Below are positions 1 to 11,499 of a stretch of DNA of 42,500 nucleotides, one piece after another. The translations under genes and the position numbers were made by a program. Under the pieces are notes generated by a model. The model did not search any database. It was not told the DNA's origin and saw only the letters and a list, made by a program, of their open reading frames with translations. Origin of the DNA: Neocallimastix lanati (nom. inval.) (Eukaryota; Neocallimastigomycota; Neocallimastigomycetes; Neocallimastigales; Neocallimastigaceae); assembly GCA_016946835.1 (NCBI GenBank), contig JACVTC010000010.1, positions 1,315,001 to 1,357,500 of the forward strand, in the 5' to 3' direction. Numbering within the stretch: position 1 is the first letter of the stretch; each line of letters opens with the position of its first letter.

Positions 1-1
1 T

Positions 2-76
2 GGAGTTATTATTATAGGCTTTTTATTATTTGTTATTTTAGTGATTTTTGCTTGTTGTTGCTATAAAATTCATTAA
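2..76 (+). CDS. 3' end of a membrane-anchored protein gene (partial)
   Basis: Reading from base 2, 24 codons are open up to the TAA at 74-76. They form a run of Ile, Leu, Val and Phe about 18 residues long, then Ala-Cys-Cys-Cys-Tyr-Lys-Ile-His. This looks like a C-terminal transmembrane helix followed by a juxtamembrane cysteine cluster, often palmitoylated, and a very short basic tail. GTT, GGC, GCT and TGC codons give it a richer composition than the following DNA, where no frame stays open. The rest of the gene lies outside the window, so family and function cannot be told. A chance open frame is possible over so few codons. Confidence 0.5.
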   Translation, partial: GVIIIGFLLFVILVIFACCCYKIH

Positions 77-541
77 TTGAAATATAAATATGATAATTAG
101 ATTTTTATATTATTAAAATTATATATTATTAAAGATAAAAAATGGTAATTTTTATTCTTTTCAAAAGTAATTTATACAAAAAAAAATTTTTTTTTTTTTT
201 TAGAGATATTAGAAGTTTTAAAACTAGAAATAAATATAGAAATAAAGATTTTTTTTTTTTTTTTATTTTCGTTGTTGTTGAATTATATTAGATTTTAAAT
301 TATAATTTAAAATTACAATTTTAAAACATATAGATTTAATTTATAGTATTAAATATTAAAAAAAAAAAAAAAAAAAAAATTAACTTAATGAAAAGTTAAA
401 ATCATTAGTAATTACAAAATGAACTAATTAGTTAATATAGATGATTTATTTATATATAATAAAAATAAAAGTCAAAGGATTTAAAATATTAAATATATAA
501 ATATAAGATAAAATATAAAATAACATAAATTGAATAAAATA

Positions 542-589
<48 letters not shown>

Positions 590-1178
590 AGATAATAATA
601 ATATTAAATAAAATCTATTATTGTTTTTTTTTTATTTATTTATTTATATATTTATTTATTTATATACTTAATTATTTATATACTCACTTATGAAACTTTT
701 ATATTATTTATATTCACACATGTTTTTTTTTTTTTATACTTTTAATATATATATATATAAATTAATGAATTATTTTTATTACACAATTATAAAGAAATAA
801 AGAAATAAAAAAAAAAATTCTTTTTATGTTTATTTAAACATATAAATGTATAAATATATCTAATTCAACGGTAACAGAATGCTTCTATTTTATTTTATTT
901 TATTTTATTTTAAATAACTTAAGATTTAGTAAATGAAAAAAAAAAATTTTTTTTTTTTAAAATGATTTATTTTCATTCAGGGTTTTAATTATCAAATATA
1001 TATAAAATATATATAATATATGTATATTTTATTAATAAATATGAGTATATATATTATTATTTGATGATTTAAATGTTTATTATTATCATTATTTAGAAAT
1101 TTTATTAAACAGGTTTTGGACAGTTCTTATGGTCAAAAAAATCTTTTTTTTTTTTAATTAAACATATAAACTATAAAT

Positions 1179-1214
<36 letters not shown>

Positions 1215-2147
1215 GATAAACAAATATATATATATATAAATAAAGATAAAATGATAATAATAATAAAAATAATAATGAATAAATGAATAATAAAAATAAT
1301 CATAATAAAACCTTTAATTCAATGTTTCACAAGAATATGAACTTTAACTTTTTTTTTTTTTTATAATTAAACTACTAAAAATTATATTCGATTATGGAAA
1401 AAAAAAATTAAGAAATATTAATAAAACTTGCTTTAAAAAGCGTAATAATACATCTTTTTTTTTTTTTTTTTTATTGATAATACTATTTTCATCAATACCA
1501 TTACAATTAATATTGGTATTAATCATAATTAAAATAAAATAAAAAAAAAAACATTATTTAAAAATAATATAATGTATATACATATAGATCTATATATAAT
1601 TCAGGAAATACAAAAGAAATGATTTTAGACTATGTTATAGTAAAGAGGAATATATTTTATTTTATTTTATTTTATATTATAATATGAATTATCTTCAATT
1701 TTAAATGATTTGAAGATTTTTGTTTTTGCTTTGTTTTTTAGTTATGCTTAAGTAGTTCATATTTACTTTTCAAAAATTTAAATTATTTCAAATAATTACC
1801 AAGATCATTTGTATTCCAATGAATTAATATTTAAAACAATAGTATTTTATTATATATTAGTTTTTTTTATTCTTTCTCTCTTACTATAGTATAGTGTAAT
1901 ACTTTGAAAAATAAATTTGAAGTAGTAAAAATTATATATATATAATATCCATAGAAATAAATATTCAAACTTTTTTTTTTTTAATTATATATATATATAA
2001 TATATTAATATTAAAAAAAAAAAAAAAATTAAATTATTAATAAATAAAATTCTAAAATTTTAAACTTTAATAATATTTAATTATGTACATGAAATGAATA
2101 AATTTAAATTCAATTTGAATCTAATTAAAAAAAAAAAAAAAAGTACC

Positions 2148-2192
<45 letters not shown>

Positions 2193-3255
2193 CTTATATG
2201 TTTTTATTAATTGCATAAATTATATGTTAATAATTAGGAGTAAAAAAAAATTATAATTTTATATAATAAAATTAAATTTTAATTAATGTTCCTTTTTTTT
2301 TTTTTTTTTTTTAAGGAAGTAGAACCAGTAAGGATTTATGATTTTTAAACATAACTATGCATTATTTATATAGTATTAATTATATATATATCTTTTTTTT
2401 TTTTTTTTAAAGTTTTTAATATGGTTATATTTATTCCTATAAATTAATACTCTATATTATCAAATAATTATGAAAATATGACAAAATAAGCCACATTTTC
2501 ATAAATTAGTATAAATAATAATAATAATAGTAATGATATGAAATAGTAATAATAATGACATTAATAATAATATCAATAATAATATTATCAAAAATATACA
2601 ATATTTTATCTTTTTTATTTTTTTATTTATTTTTTTTTTTTTTAAAATTATTATGTTCAATTAATGATACATGGAAAATTAAACAATTTTTAATAAATCT
2701 GCAACCATTAAACAGAATACTTAAAAAATGGATGCTTTTACATTATTGTTAATTAATATTATTTTGGATGAAAAAGTATCACTAATTATAATTGATAATT
2801 AATTATTTAGGAGAAAAAAAAAAAAAAAAAAAAAAAAAAAAGAAAAATAAAAAAACACTAGATATTACTGATTATTAATTACTTAAATAAAAGGTTAATA
2901 AACATCAATTATTATTTACTTTAAGGATTATTAACTATAAATTATTAAAATTTTAATTATAATTAAAATTTATTATAGTTTAAATCTAATTAAATAGTTT
3001 AATTAATTATTAATATCTTCATCATTTACCATGAATTGAATAAAATATTAAAACTAATTTAAAAATTTTTATATATTAAATAGTAACTTTAAATAACTGA
3101 ATGTGAATTTTATTAATAAATAATATAAATATATGGATAAAATATTATTTATTATTTAATTTTTCATTAACTTATACTTTTAAATTATACTTCATATAAT
3201 ATTCCGTTCTATTATTATTTTTTTTATATTTATTTTTTTTTATATTCTTTTCCTA

Positions 3256-3298
<43 letters not shown>

Positions 3299-4505
3299 TT
3301 TTTTTAAAAAAAGATTTATCTTTCCTTTTTTGTATTTATCTTTTCTTTCTTTCTTCCAGAAATTGTGTTACTCAAATAATTATTTTTTAAATTACTTATT
3401 ATTATTGCTTAGTTAATACTTTTTTATTAATTATATTGATTCCTTTTTTTTTTTTTGAGTTTAACATTTAATAATATTTATGAATCGTTACTTTTATATA
3501 TATATTATTATTTATTATTTATTATTATTAATTATTATATATTATTATTTGTATTTATTATTTATTATTTTTATATATAATTATTAATTATTATTTTTAT
3601 ATATTATTATTAATTATTATAAAACTATGTTAACTATTTAATATTAATTTATTTGTTTTTTTTTTTTATATTTGTACTTTTTTATTTTTTTTTTTACTTT
3701 TAAAGAATAATAATTATAATAGTAATAATTAGTAGTAACGAGAGCTTAAATTCATTTAATTTCATTTGAAATTAATTATAATTTATAGTATCAAAAAAAA
3801 AAAAAAAAATTTTTTTTTATGGTAATAAATATAAATTTTTAATTTTTTATAATTTTATTTTTTTATAGATATAGATATATAATATATATTTTTTATACAT
3901 ATATTATTATTTACTATATTTTATATATTCTATATTATAATTTATTATATTTTATATATAATAAATAATTTAAAAATAATAATAACAATAATTATGATAA
4001 CATTAAAATTTATAATAATGAATGTATAGTGATAATTTTCATTTTTATTTCAATTAAAATTTAGCTTTTTAAAGAAAAAAAAAAGAGTCTGGATTTTTTT
4101 AAAGTTTACTTCCATAATAAATTTATAATATATAAATTTTATTTTCTATCTTAAAATTTAATATAAATTTTTATCCATAATTAATTTATTAAATCTTTAT
4201 TTATTTATATTTATTTATTTATTTATATTTATTTATTTATTATTAAATTATTTATTTATTCACTTAAATATTAAATTTCAATTACCATCAATAAACTTTA
4301 AATGATATATTATATATATAAAATTAGTAAAGAAAAAAAAATACCAAAAAAAAAAATTATATTATTATAAATATTTATAATTAAAAAAAAAAAAAAAAAA
4401 AGGATTATACTCTAATATATCATTGATATTAAATATTTGATGAATTATTCCATAAAAAAAAAAAAATTTTTATAATAATTTTTTAAATTTTAGTAATTAT
4501 TTATG

Positions 4506-4538
<33 letters not shown>

Positions 4539-4973
4539 CATTAACCAAGATAAAAATTCATTATTAACTAAAAACTTTTATGTTATATATCTAATATTAA
4601 TATTAAATAATTATATTATATGTTTATTGTGAATATTAAGAAACATTAAATATATAATAAACAATGTTTTTTTTTATAAGCTTACCTATTCAATAGTTTA
4701 GCTTTCTTTCATTTAATTAAAAAAAAATTTTTTTTTATAACTTTATAATATCTTATTACTTTTATAATAGAGTATCGTAATTAAAAATATTATTATATAT
4801 TGAAGTATATGATATATTAACTATATTAAAGTATTTATATCAAATTATCATTTCAAATTCAGTACAGATATAATCTTAGGTAATTAAAGTTAATTCTTTT
4901 TTTTTTTTTTTTTTTGTTTAAAAAAAAATAATAATGAAAAATAATTATAACTCTAAATTAAATTTTTAATTAA

Positions 4974-5008
<35 letters not shown>

Positions 5009-5377
5009 ACCAAAAGGAATATTAAATATTAAAATTTAATAATTATTAATACTAAATAAATAATTAATAAACTGAAAATAAAAGTAAAATAATGTTAAAA
5101 TAAAACAAAAAAATATTATAAATATATATATATATAATTATATAAAAAAAAAATAAAAACATTATAAATAAAAAAAAAAATTAAAATAAAATAAAAACTT
5201 AAATTTAAAATATATATATTTATAGTATTGATTTTTAATTTAATTATACATATAAAATATTTTATAAATTTTAAAATTAATAAAAATTAAATCATAAATT
5301 ATATTAATATTCAATAATTATTTAATTCAAGTATAAATATTCTTAATTTTTCCTTCTAGTTTTTATTTTTTCTCATC
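77..5377. other. Gene-free AT-rich intergenic DNA
   Basis: About 5.3 kb with no supported gene. It holds many poly-A and poly-T tracts of 15-45 bases (for example 551-587, 2151-2187, 2817-2841, 4511-4538), an ATT run near 3259-3295, and ATTT and TATA microsatellites. The longest frame (2555-2752, plus) is made of TTA/ATA/AAA codons and passes through a poly-T tract, so I do not call it. No tRNA or rRNA was recognised. The 3' end is the promoter side of the FPNG-repeat gene. Confidence 0.7.
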
Positions 5378-5395
5378 TTCAAAATACATTTTGAA
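5378..5395. promoter_or_regulatory. 18-bp palindrome upstream of the FPNG-repeat gene
   Basis: TTCAAAATACATTTTGAA is a perfect inverted repeat with 8-base arms and a 2-base centre, ending 60 bases before the ATG. It follows a T-rich stretch and precedes a purine-rich leader. The position suits a proximal promoter or 5' UTR element. No known factor site is recognised, and AT-rich DNA yields such palindromes by chance. Confidence 0.25.
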
Positions 5396-5455
5396 AAAGT
5401 AAAAGTGTATTAAAGAAAAGAAAAGTAGTAATAATAATAATAATAATAAAAAAAG

Positions 5456-6287
5456 ATGCCAGTACCAGCTATTCTTAAAAAATATTGGCCAAATGGTCGT
5501 CCTGAATCATGGAATAAATTTTTCCCAAATTGTCCACCAGAACATGAATTCTTTGAAGACTGTGTTCCAGGTGAAGTCCCACCAAAGCTTTTAGCTCTTT
5601 ATCCAGATGGTCTTCCAGAAGAATTAGATATATTTAAAGATGGAATGCCAGATGATTTCAAACAATTCATGGCTGAAGCTACAAAGGAGCATTTGGCTGC
5701 TCTTGAAAAACAAAGGTAAATCATTTATATATTAAAAAATTAAAAAAAAAAAAAAAAATAAAATAAAATAAAATAAAATAAAATTAAACAATATATGACA
5801 TAAATAAAAAAAGACATAAGTAAATAAAAATAAATAAATGAATAAAAATAATAAATAATAAATATTAAATAATAAATATTAATGATATAAACTTTTTTTT
5901 TTTTTTTTCTTAAATTTATATAATTTCATAAATTTTAATTTTAAAAATTATAATTAATAATTAATATCAAATATAGAAATAGAGGATCAGTCCCAGAAAT
6001 ATTAAAAAAATACTGGCCAAATGGTCGTCCAGAAGCTTGGAAGAAGCTCTTCCCTAATGGTCCACCACCACTTGAATATTTTGAAGATGCTGTCCCAGGG
6101 GAAATTCCACCAAAGATCAAGGCTCTCTTCCCTAATGGTGCTCCACCAGAATTAAATATTTTCAAGAATGGTATGCCAGAAGATTTCAAGCAATTTTTGA
6201 GTGATCATACAAAGATTTTAATTGCTAAAGCAAAAGTTAGAAAGTAAGTCTATTTTTAAATATTGAAATAATAAAAAAAAAGATATA

Positions 6288-6342
<55 letters not shown>

Positions 6343-9300
6343 AGGATTAAAAATAAAAAAATTTAGAAGAAGATAACATATAAAGAAAAATTTAATTATT
6401 ATTTTTAATAATAGTTATTAATAATGTTAATTTTTATTTATTGAATATCAAAAAAATATTTGTTATAAAATACAAATTTTAATTAAATTAGATATTATAG
6501 TGGTCCACCAGCTATTCTTAAGAAATACTGGCCAAATGGTCGTCCAGAAGCTTGGAATAAGATTTTCCCTAACTGTCCACCTCCAATTGGATTCTTTGAA
6601 GGTGCTACTCCAGGAGAATTCCCACCAAAGTTAGTAGCTCTCTTCCCTAATGGTCTTCCACCAGAATTAGATATTTTCAAGAACGGTATACCAGCCGATT
6701 TCAAGAGATTCTTAGTAGACTATATTCAAGAGAAACTTTCTTTACTTGAATTTAAAAAGTAAATTAAGTCTATTAATAAAAATTAAATTAATATATAAAA
6801 ATTTATAATATATTCAATACTAATTCTTTTTTTTTTTTTTTTTTTTTTCTATATAATATATATAATATTATTTATATAAATTAATATAAATAAAAAAAAA
6901 AAATAAATATTAAAATAAAGGAAAGTGAATGGAATGCCAGATGCTGTTAAGAAGATTTGGCCAAATGGTCGTCCAGAATCATGGTGTAAAATATTCCCAG
7001 GTGGTCCACCACCACTCGAATTATTCGAAGGTGCCACTCCAGGTCAAGTTCCACCAAGAATGAAGGAAATCTTCCCATACGGTTTTCCAAGTGATTTAGA
7101 TATCTTCAAGAATGGAGTACCAGATGATTTAAAAGAATTAATGGCTGATATTACTAGACAAAATCTTGCTCGTCTTGAAGTTAGAAAGTAATTATAACAT
7201 TGAAACATTTATAATTAGTTTTTTTTTTTTCTGAAAAAAGTTAAAATAAATAATTTATAATTTTTTTTTTTTTTTGACATTAAATATTAATTTTAAAAAT
7301 TTATTTATTGATATAAATATATAAATATATATATTTATATATATATATATGTTCTTTTTTTTTTTAATTAATTATTTATCTATTTTAAATAAAGATCAAG
7401 AGAATTTCCAGCTATACTTAAGAAATATTGGCCAAATGGTCGTCCAGCATCATGGGATAAATACTTCCCAAACAGCCCACCACAACACGAATTCTTTGAA
7501 GATTGTGTTCCAGGTGAATTCCCACCAAAGATAATGGCTCTCTATCCAAATGGTCTTCCAGCTGATTTAGATGTTTTCAAGAATGGTGTACCAGATGACT
7601 TCAAGCAATTTATGGCAGAAGCTACCAAGAAACACATGGAAGCCCTTAAAAAGCAAAGAGGTATGGGTCCAGTACCAGCTATTCTTAAGAAATACTGGCC
7701 AAATGGTCGTCCAGAAGCTTGGAAGAAACTCTTCCCTAATGGTCCACCACCAATTGAATACTTTGAAGATGCCGTTCCAGGTTCCATTCCACCAAAGATT
7801 AAGGCTCTCTTCCCTAATGGTGCTCCACCAGAATTAAGTATCTTCAAGAATGGTATGCCAGAAGATTTCAAACAATTTTTGTCTGATCAAACCAAGATTT
7901 TAATTGCTGCTGCTAAACTCAAGAAAATGAGACAAGGACCACCAGCAATTATTAAGAAATATTGGCCAAATGGTCGTCCAGAAGCTTGGAATAAACTTTT
8001 CCCTAATGGTCCACCATCTCCACACTTCTTTGAAGGTGCTACTCCAGGTCAACTTCCACCAAAGATTAAGGCGCTCTTCCCTAACGGTGCTCCACCAGAA
8101 TTAAATATCTTCAAGAATGGTATGCCAGAAGATTTCAAGCAATTCTTAAGTGAAAGTGTTAGAGAAAATCTTGCTATTCTAGAGGCTAGAAAGAAAATGC
8201 ATGGTGTTCCAGCCGTCGTTAGGAAATACTGGCCAAATGGTCGTCCAGAATCATGGTGTAGACTCTTCCCTAACGGTCCACCACCACTTGAATTATTCGA
8301 AGGCGCCACTCCAGGTGAACTTCCACCAAAGATGAAGGAACTCTTCCCTTACGGTGTTCCAAGCGATTTAGATGTCTTCAAGAACGGTGTACCAGAAGAT
8401 TTCAAGCAATTCATGGCTCAAGCTACTAAACAAAATCTTGCTCGCCTTGAAGCTAAAAAGTAAATATTGATATAAATATAAATATAAATATAAATATAGT
8501 TATAAATAATAGATATAAAATATAAATATAAATATAGTTATAAATAATAGATATAAAATATTAAATAAATAATATTTAAATAATTATTGAATTTTAATTT
8601 ATATTAATATTGTTTTTTTTTTATTTTAATTTTTTATTTTTTTTATTTTATTTTTATTATTTATAATTTATAATTTAATTTTAATTAAATAAATAAAAAG
8701 ACGTTCACAACATATTCCAGCAATTCTTAAGAAGTATTGGCCAAATGGTCGTCCAGCTTCTTGGGCTAAATACTTCCCTAACAGCCCACCACAACACGAA
8801 TTCTTTGAAGATTGTGTTCCAGGTGAATTCCCACCAAAGATAATGGCTCTCTATCCAAATGGTCTTCCAGCTGATTTAGATGTTTTCAAGAATGGTGTAC
8901 CAGATGACTTCAAGCAATTTATGGCAGAAGCTACCAAGAAACACATGGAAGCTCTTAAAAAGCAAAGAGGTATGGGTCCAGTACCAGCTATTCTTAAGAA
9001 ATACTGGCCAAATGGTCGTCCAGAAGCTTGGAAGAAACTCTTCCCTAATGGTCCACCACCAATTGAATACTTTGAAGATGCCGTTCCAGGTTCCATTCCA
9101 CCAAAGATTAAGGCTCTCTTCCCTAATGGTGCTCCACCAGAATTAAATATCTTTAAGAATGGTATGCCAGAAGACTTTAAGGAATTTTTGAGTGATCATA
9201 CGAAGGTTTTAATTGCTAAAGCTAAGCTTAGAAAAATGTTAGGAGGACCACCAGCTATTCTTAAGAAATACTGGCCAAATGGTCGTCCAGAAGCTTGGAA

Positions 9301-10570
9301 TAAGATTTTCCCTAACTGTCCACCTGGAATTGAATTCTACGAAGGTGCTACTCCAGGAGAGTTCCCACCAAAGATTAAGGCTCTCTTCCCTAATGGTCTT
9401 CCAGCCGAATTAGATATTTTCAAGAATGGTATGCCAGAAGATTTCAAGCAATTCTTATACGATGACGTAAAAGAAAAAATTGCCATCCTTGAAGACAGAA
9501 AGAGGGCAAGTGGTGTTCCAGCCGTTATTAAGAAGTATTGGCCAAATGGTCGTCCAGAATCATGGTGTAGACTCTTCCCTAACGGTCCACCACCACTTGA
9601 ATTATTCGAAGGCGCCACTCCAGGTAAACTTCCACCAAAGATGAAGGAACTCTTCCCTTACGGTGTTCCAAAGGACTTGGATGTCTTCAAGAACGGTGTA
9701 CCAGAGGACATTAAGGAATTCATGACTCAAAGAATTAGAAGAAGTACTGCTCGTCTTCACGCTAAGAAGTTAAGAGGTCCACCAGCTATTCTTAAGAAAT
9801 ACTGGCCAAATGGTCGTCCAGAATCTTGGGATAAGATCTTCCCTAACTGTCCACCAGCAGCTGAATACTTTGAAAATGCGGTACCAGGTCAAATTCCACC
9901 AAAGATTTTGGCCCTCTTCCCTAATGGTCGTCTTCCAGACGATTTAGATATCTTCAAGAATGGTATGCCTGATGATTTCAAGGAATTCTTAGAGGAAGAA
10001 ACTAAGCTCAAAATTGCTGAATTGAATGCCAAGAAACTAAGAAAAGGTCCTCCAGCCGTTATTAAGAAGTATTGGCCAAATGGTCGTCCAGAAGTATGGA
10101 ATAGACTCTTCCCTAACGGTCCACCACCACTTGAATACTTTGAAGATGCCATTCCAGGTGAAGTTCCACCAAGAATTAAGGCCCTCTTCCCTAATGGTGC
10201 TCCAAAAGAATTAGTTCCATTCGAGGGTAAAGTACCTGATGATTTAAAACAATTTATGATTAAAATAACAAAGGAAAAACTTGCTGCCCTTGAAGCCAGA
10301 AAGAAGTTTAACGGACCACCAGACCTTGTTAAGAAGTATTGGCCAAATGGTCGTCCAGAAGCTTGGGAAAAACTCTTCCCTAATGGTCCACCACCACCAC
10401 AATTATTTGAAGATGCTGTTCCAGGAGAAGTTCCACCAAAGATTAAGGCGCTCTTCCCATACGGTACTCCAAAGGGATTAAATATATTTGAACATGGTGT
10501 TCCAGAAGACTTTAAGCAATACCTGGTTGAAAACATGAAACAGAGAAAGTCTGCTAATGCCGGCATGTAA
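5456..10570 (+). CDS. Six-exon gene for a 15-repeat FPNGxP protein, family unknown
   Basis: Exons by splice consensus and frame: 5456-5715, 5977-6243, 6492-6758, 6921-7187, 7395-8459 and 8701-10570 (TAA 10568-10570). They sum to 3996 nt, a 1331-residue protein. The ATG follows an A-rich leader and starts repeat 1 directly. The protein is 15 tandem repeats of 88-89 residues. Each opens near LKKYWPNGRPE, then LFPNGPPP, YFEDAVPG, PPKIKALFPNG, and FKNG.P.DFKQF, and closes with a Lys/Glu/Ala-rich segment that is probably helical. Within a repeat the hxNGxPxxh motif recurs about every 12 residues, giving about five sub-repeats. There is no signal peptide, membrane segment or recognisable catalytic motif, so it is probably an intracellular scaffold, binding or structural protein; that is inference. 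G/C-richer third positions and strict length conservation argue for active selection. Exon 2 could also start at 5983, six bases downstream, in the same frame. Confidence 0.9.
5716..5976 (+). other. Intron 1 of the FPNG-repeat gene
   Basis: Donor CAAAG|GTAAAT, acceptor ATATAG. It is phase 2, splitting an Arg codon at the repeat 1/2 junction. A second AG six bases downstream (5982) keeps the frame and would drop Asn-Arg. The first AG gives the 89-residue repeat length seen elsewhere. The sequence is almost pure A/T. Confidence 0.8.
6244..6491 (+). other. Intron 2 of the FPNG-repeat gene
   Basis: Donor AGAAA|GTAAGT, acceptor AAATTAG. It is phase 2, splitting a Lys codon at the repeat 2/3 junction. 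It contains an ATAA microsatellite at about 6288-6342. Choosing this AG, not the one at 6500, preserves the 267-nt repeat length. Confidence 0.8.
6759..6920 (+). other. Intron 3 of the FPNG-repeat gene
   Basis: Donor AAAAA|GTAAAT, acceptor ATAAAG. Phase 2, at the repeat 3/4 junction, 162 nt, AT-rich with a poly-T tract. Confidence 0.8.
7188..7394 (+). other. Intron 4 of the FPNG-repeat gene
   Basis: Donor AGAAA|GTAATT, acceptor ATAAAG. Phase 2, at the repeat 4/5 junction, 207 nt, with TATA repeats and poly-T tracts. Confidence 0.8.
7472..7836 (+). repeat. 365-bp near-identical block, copy 1
   Basis: 7472-7836 matches 8781-9145 with one difference (C at 7644, T at 8953), synonymous sites included. 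It spans most of repeats 5-6 and 9-10, while the sequence on either side and other repeats differ much more. This is recent block duplication or gene conversion between exons 5 and 6. Confidence 0.9.
8460..8700 (+). other. Intron 5 of the FPNG-repeat gene
   Basis: Donor AAAAA|GTAAAT, acceptor AAAAAG. Phase 2, at the repeat 8/9 junction, 241 nt. It contains a direct repeat of about 45 nt (8474-8518 against 8520-8560). Confidence 0.8.
8781..9145 (+). repeat. 365-bp near-identical block, copy 2
   Basis: Partner of 7472-7836, 364 of 365 positions equal by direct comparison. It lies in exon 6 across the repeat 9/10 junction, where no intron is present. Confidence 0.9.
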
Positions 10571-11109
10571 ATTAGGTTAAAGTAGAGAAAATAAAAAATG
10601 AAAGAATACAAATAAAATTTAAAATATTTAAAAGCAATATCTATTATAACGGAATATTAAAATTATTTTTACAATAAGGAAAACAAAGAAAAAAAAAAAA
10701 AAAAAGAGAAGAAAATATTATTATATATATATATAAAATAAGTTGTATATAAAATAAATATTTTATTTAAAGAATTGATATTTTTTTATTTTATTTTTCT
10801 TTTTAAAGAAAAATGAAAATTCATTTGTAAATTTTTAATATTGTAAAAAAAATTTTTTTTTTGATATTGTAAATATTTGTAAATACAAATTTATATATAA
10901 AAAAAGTCATAATAAAAGAAAGCTTTTATTTTTTAAAAAGGTAAAAAAAAAATTGATTAATGAATTAATCTTTTAAGAGAAAAAAAATTTATAAAAAAAA
11001 AAAGCATACAAATTAATTTAATAAAACAAATCAAACATATTAAAACAAATTAAAAAAAGAAAAAAAATTATTAATTATTATTATTATTTATTTATTTTTT
11101 TTTTGAAAG
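10571..11109. other. 3' flank of the FPNG-repeat gene
   Basis: AT-rich DNA with several AATAAA-like hexamers (for example near 10611 and 10910) that could serve 3' end formation, plus poly-A/T tracts. No gene is seen. Confidence 0.5.
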
Positions 11110-11202
11110 TATGGTGTTAATAATTTAGTTTATGATGGTTTAATTTTAAAAGAATCTCTCTCTAAAGAATATATTAATTTTTTTTTAAAAATAGTTGAAT
11201 AG
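11110..11202 (+). pseudogene. Coding-like 3' exon scrap
   Basis: After a T-tract and GAAAG, which could be an acceptor, 30 codons are open to the TAG at 11200-11202. They read Tyr-Gly-Val-Asn-Asn-Leu-Val-Tyr-Asp-Gly and continue into a Lys/Glu/Ser-rich helix-like segment. GGT, GAT and TCT codons are richer than local background. No upstream exon was found, so it may be an orphan exon of a decayed gene or chance. No family is recognised. Confidence 0.25.
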
Positions 11203-11258
11203 AAAGTAAAGGAAAAAAGGCTAAAATAATATTTATTATTTGTTTTGTTTAAATTTAA

Positions 11259-11399
11259 GGTAACAATGGGTTCTTAACAATCTTTAATCTTGTTGATGAA
11301 AAAAAAAATTCCAAAAAAAAAACTCCATTCTTGGTGCAATCTGCAGCACCTATGAACTTTGTTCTTAATTTTATTTATACATTTTATTTTTTAATTTGA
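11259..11399 (+). pseudogene. Coding-like exon scrap related to 26693-26757
   Basis: Following AAATTTAAG, a 46-codon frame runs to TGA at 11397-11399. Its first 30 residues look protein-like (GFLTIFNLVDE, then Lys/Ser, then TPFLVQSAAPM) before it fades into AT-rich noise. Bases 11313-11336 match 26704-26727 at 20 of 24 positions, and both sit right after an AG|GT. The two matches flank the tandem array, so they may be duplicated copies of one exon. A small ncRNA or transposon relic is an alternative. Confidence 0.3.
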
Positions 11400-11499
11400 C
11401 AAATAATATTTATTTTTTAATAAATTCCTTTTTTTTTTGTAATAAAAAGAATAATAATGCAATTAATAATTTAATAAATAAATAAAGATTAAAAGTTCA

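Larger units (their letters stand above)
5456..10570 (+). repeat. Fifteen coding repeats of 267 nt
   Basis: Measured from the shared intron position, the repeats are 5456-5715, 5977-6243, 6492-6758, 6921-7187, 7395-7658, 7659-7925, 7926-8192, 8193-8459, 8701-8967, 8968-9234, 9235-9501, 9502-9768, 9769-10035, 10036-10302 and 10303-10570. Every internal repeat is exactly 267 nt except the fifth, at 264. Three sub-classes recur in order: one with SPPQHEFFEDC, one with PPPIEYFEDAVPG, and one with a Cys after the second Trp (SWCRLFPNG). This points to block duplication of several repeats at a time. Confidence 0.9.

Noticed and set aside
2555-2752. 65-codon plus-strand frame
   Set aside because: Runs through a poly-T tract with AT-only codons; no conserved copy in the window.
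7349-7534. Plus-strand frame overlapping exon 5
   Set aside because: It starts in intron 4 in another frame; the repeat-consistent frame uses the acceptor at 7394.
9889-10611. 240-codon minus-strand frame opposite the repeat gene
   Set aside because: Antisense shadow of exon 6; the repeats lack stops on both strands. The sense frame has splice logic, regular repeat length and conserved motifs.
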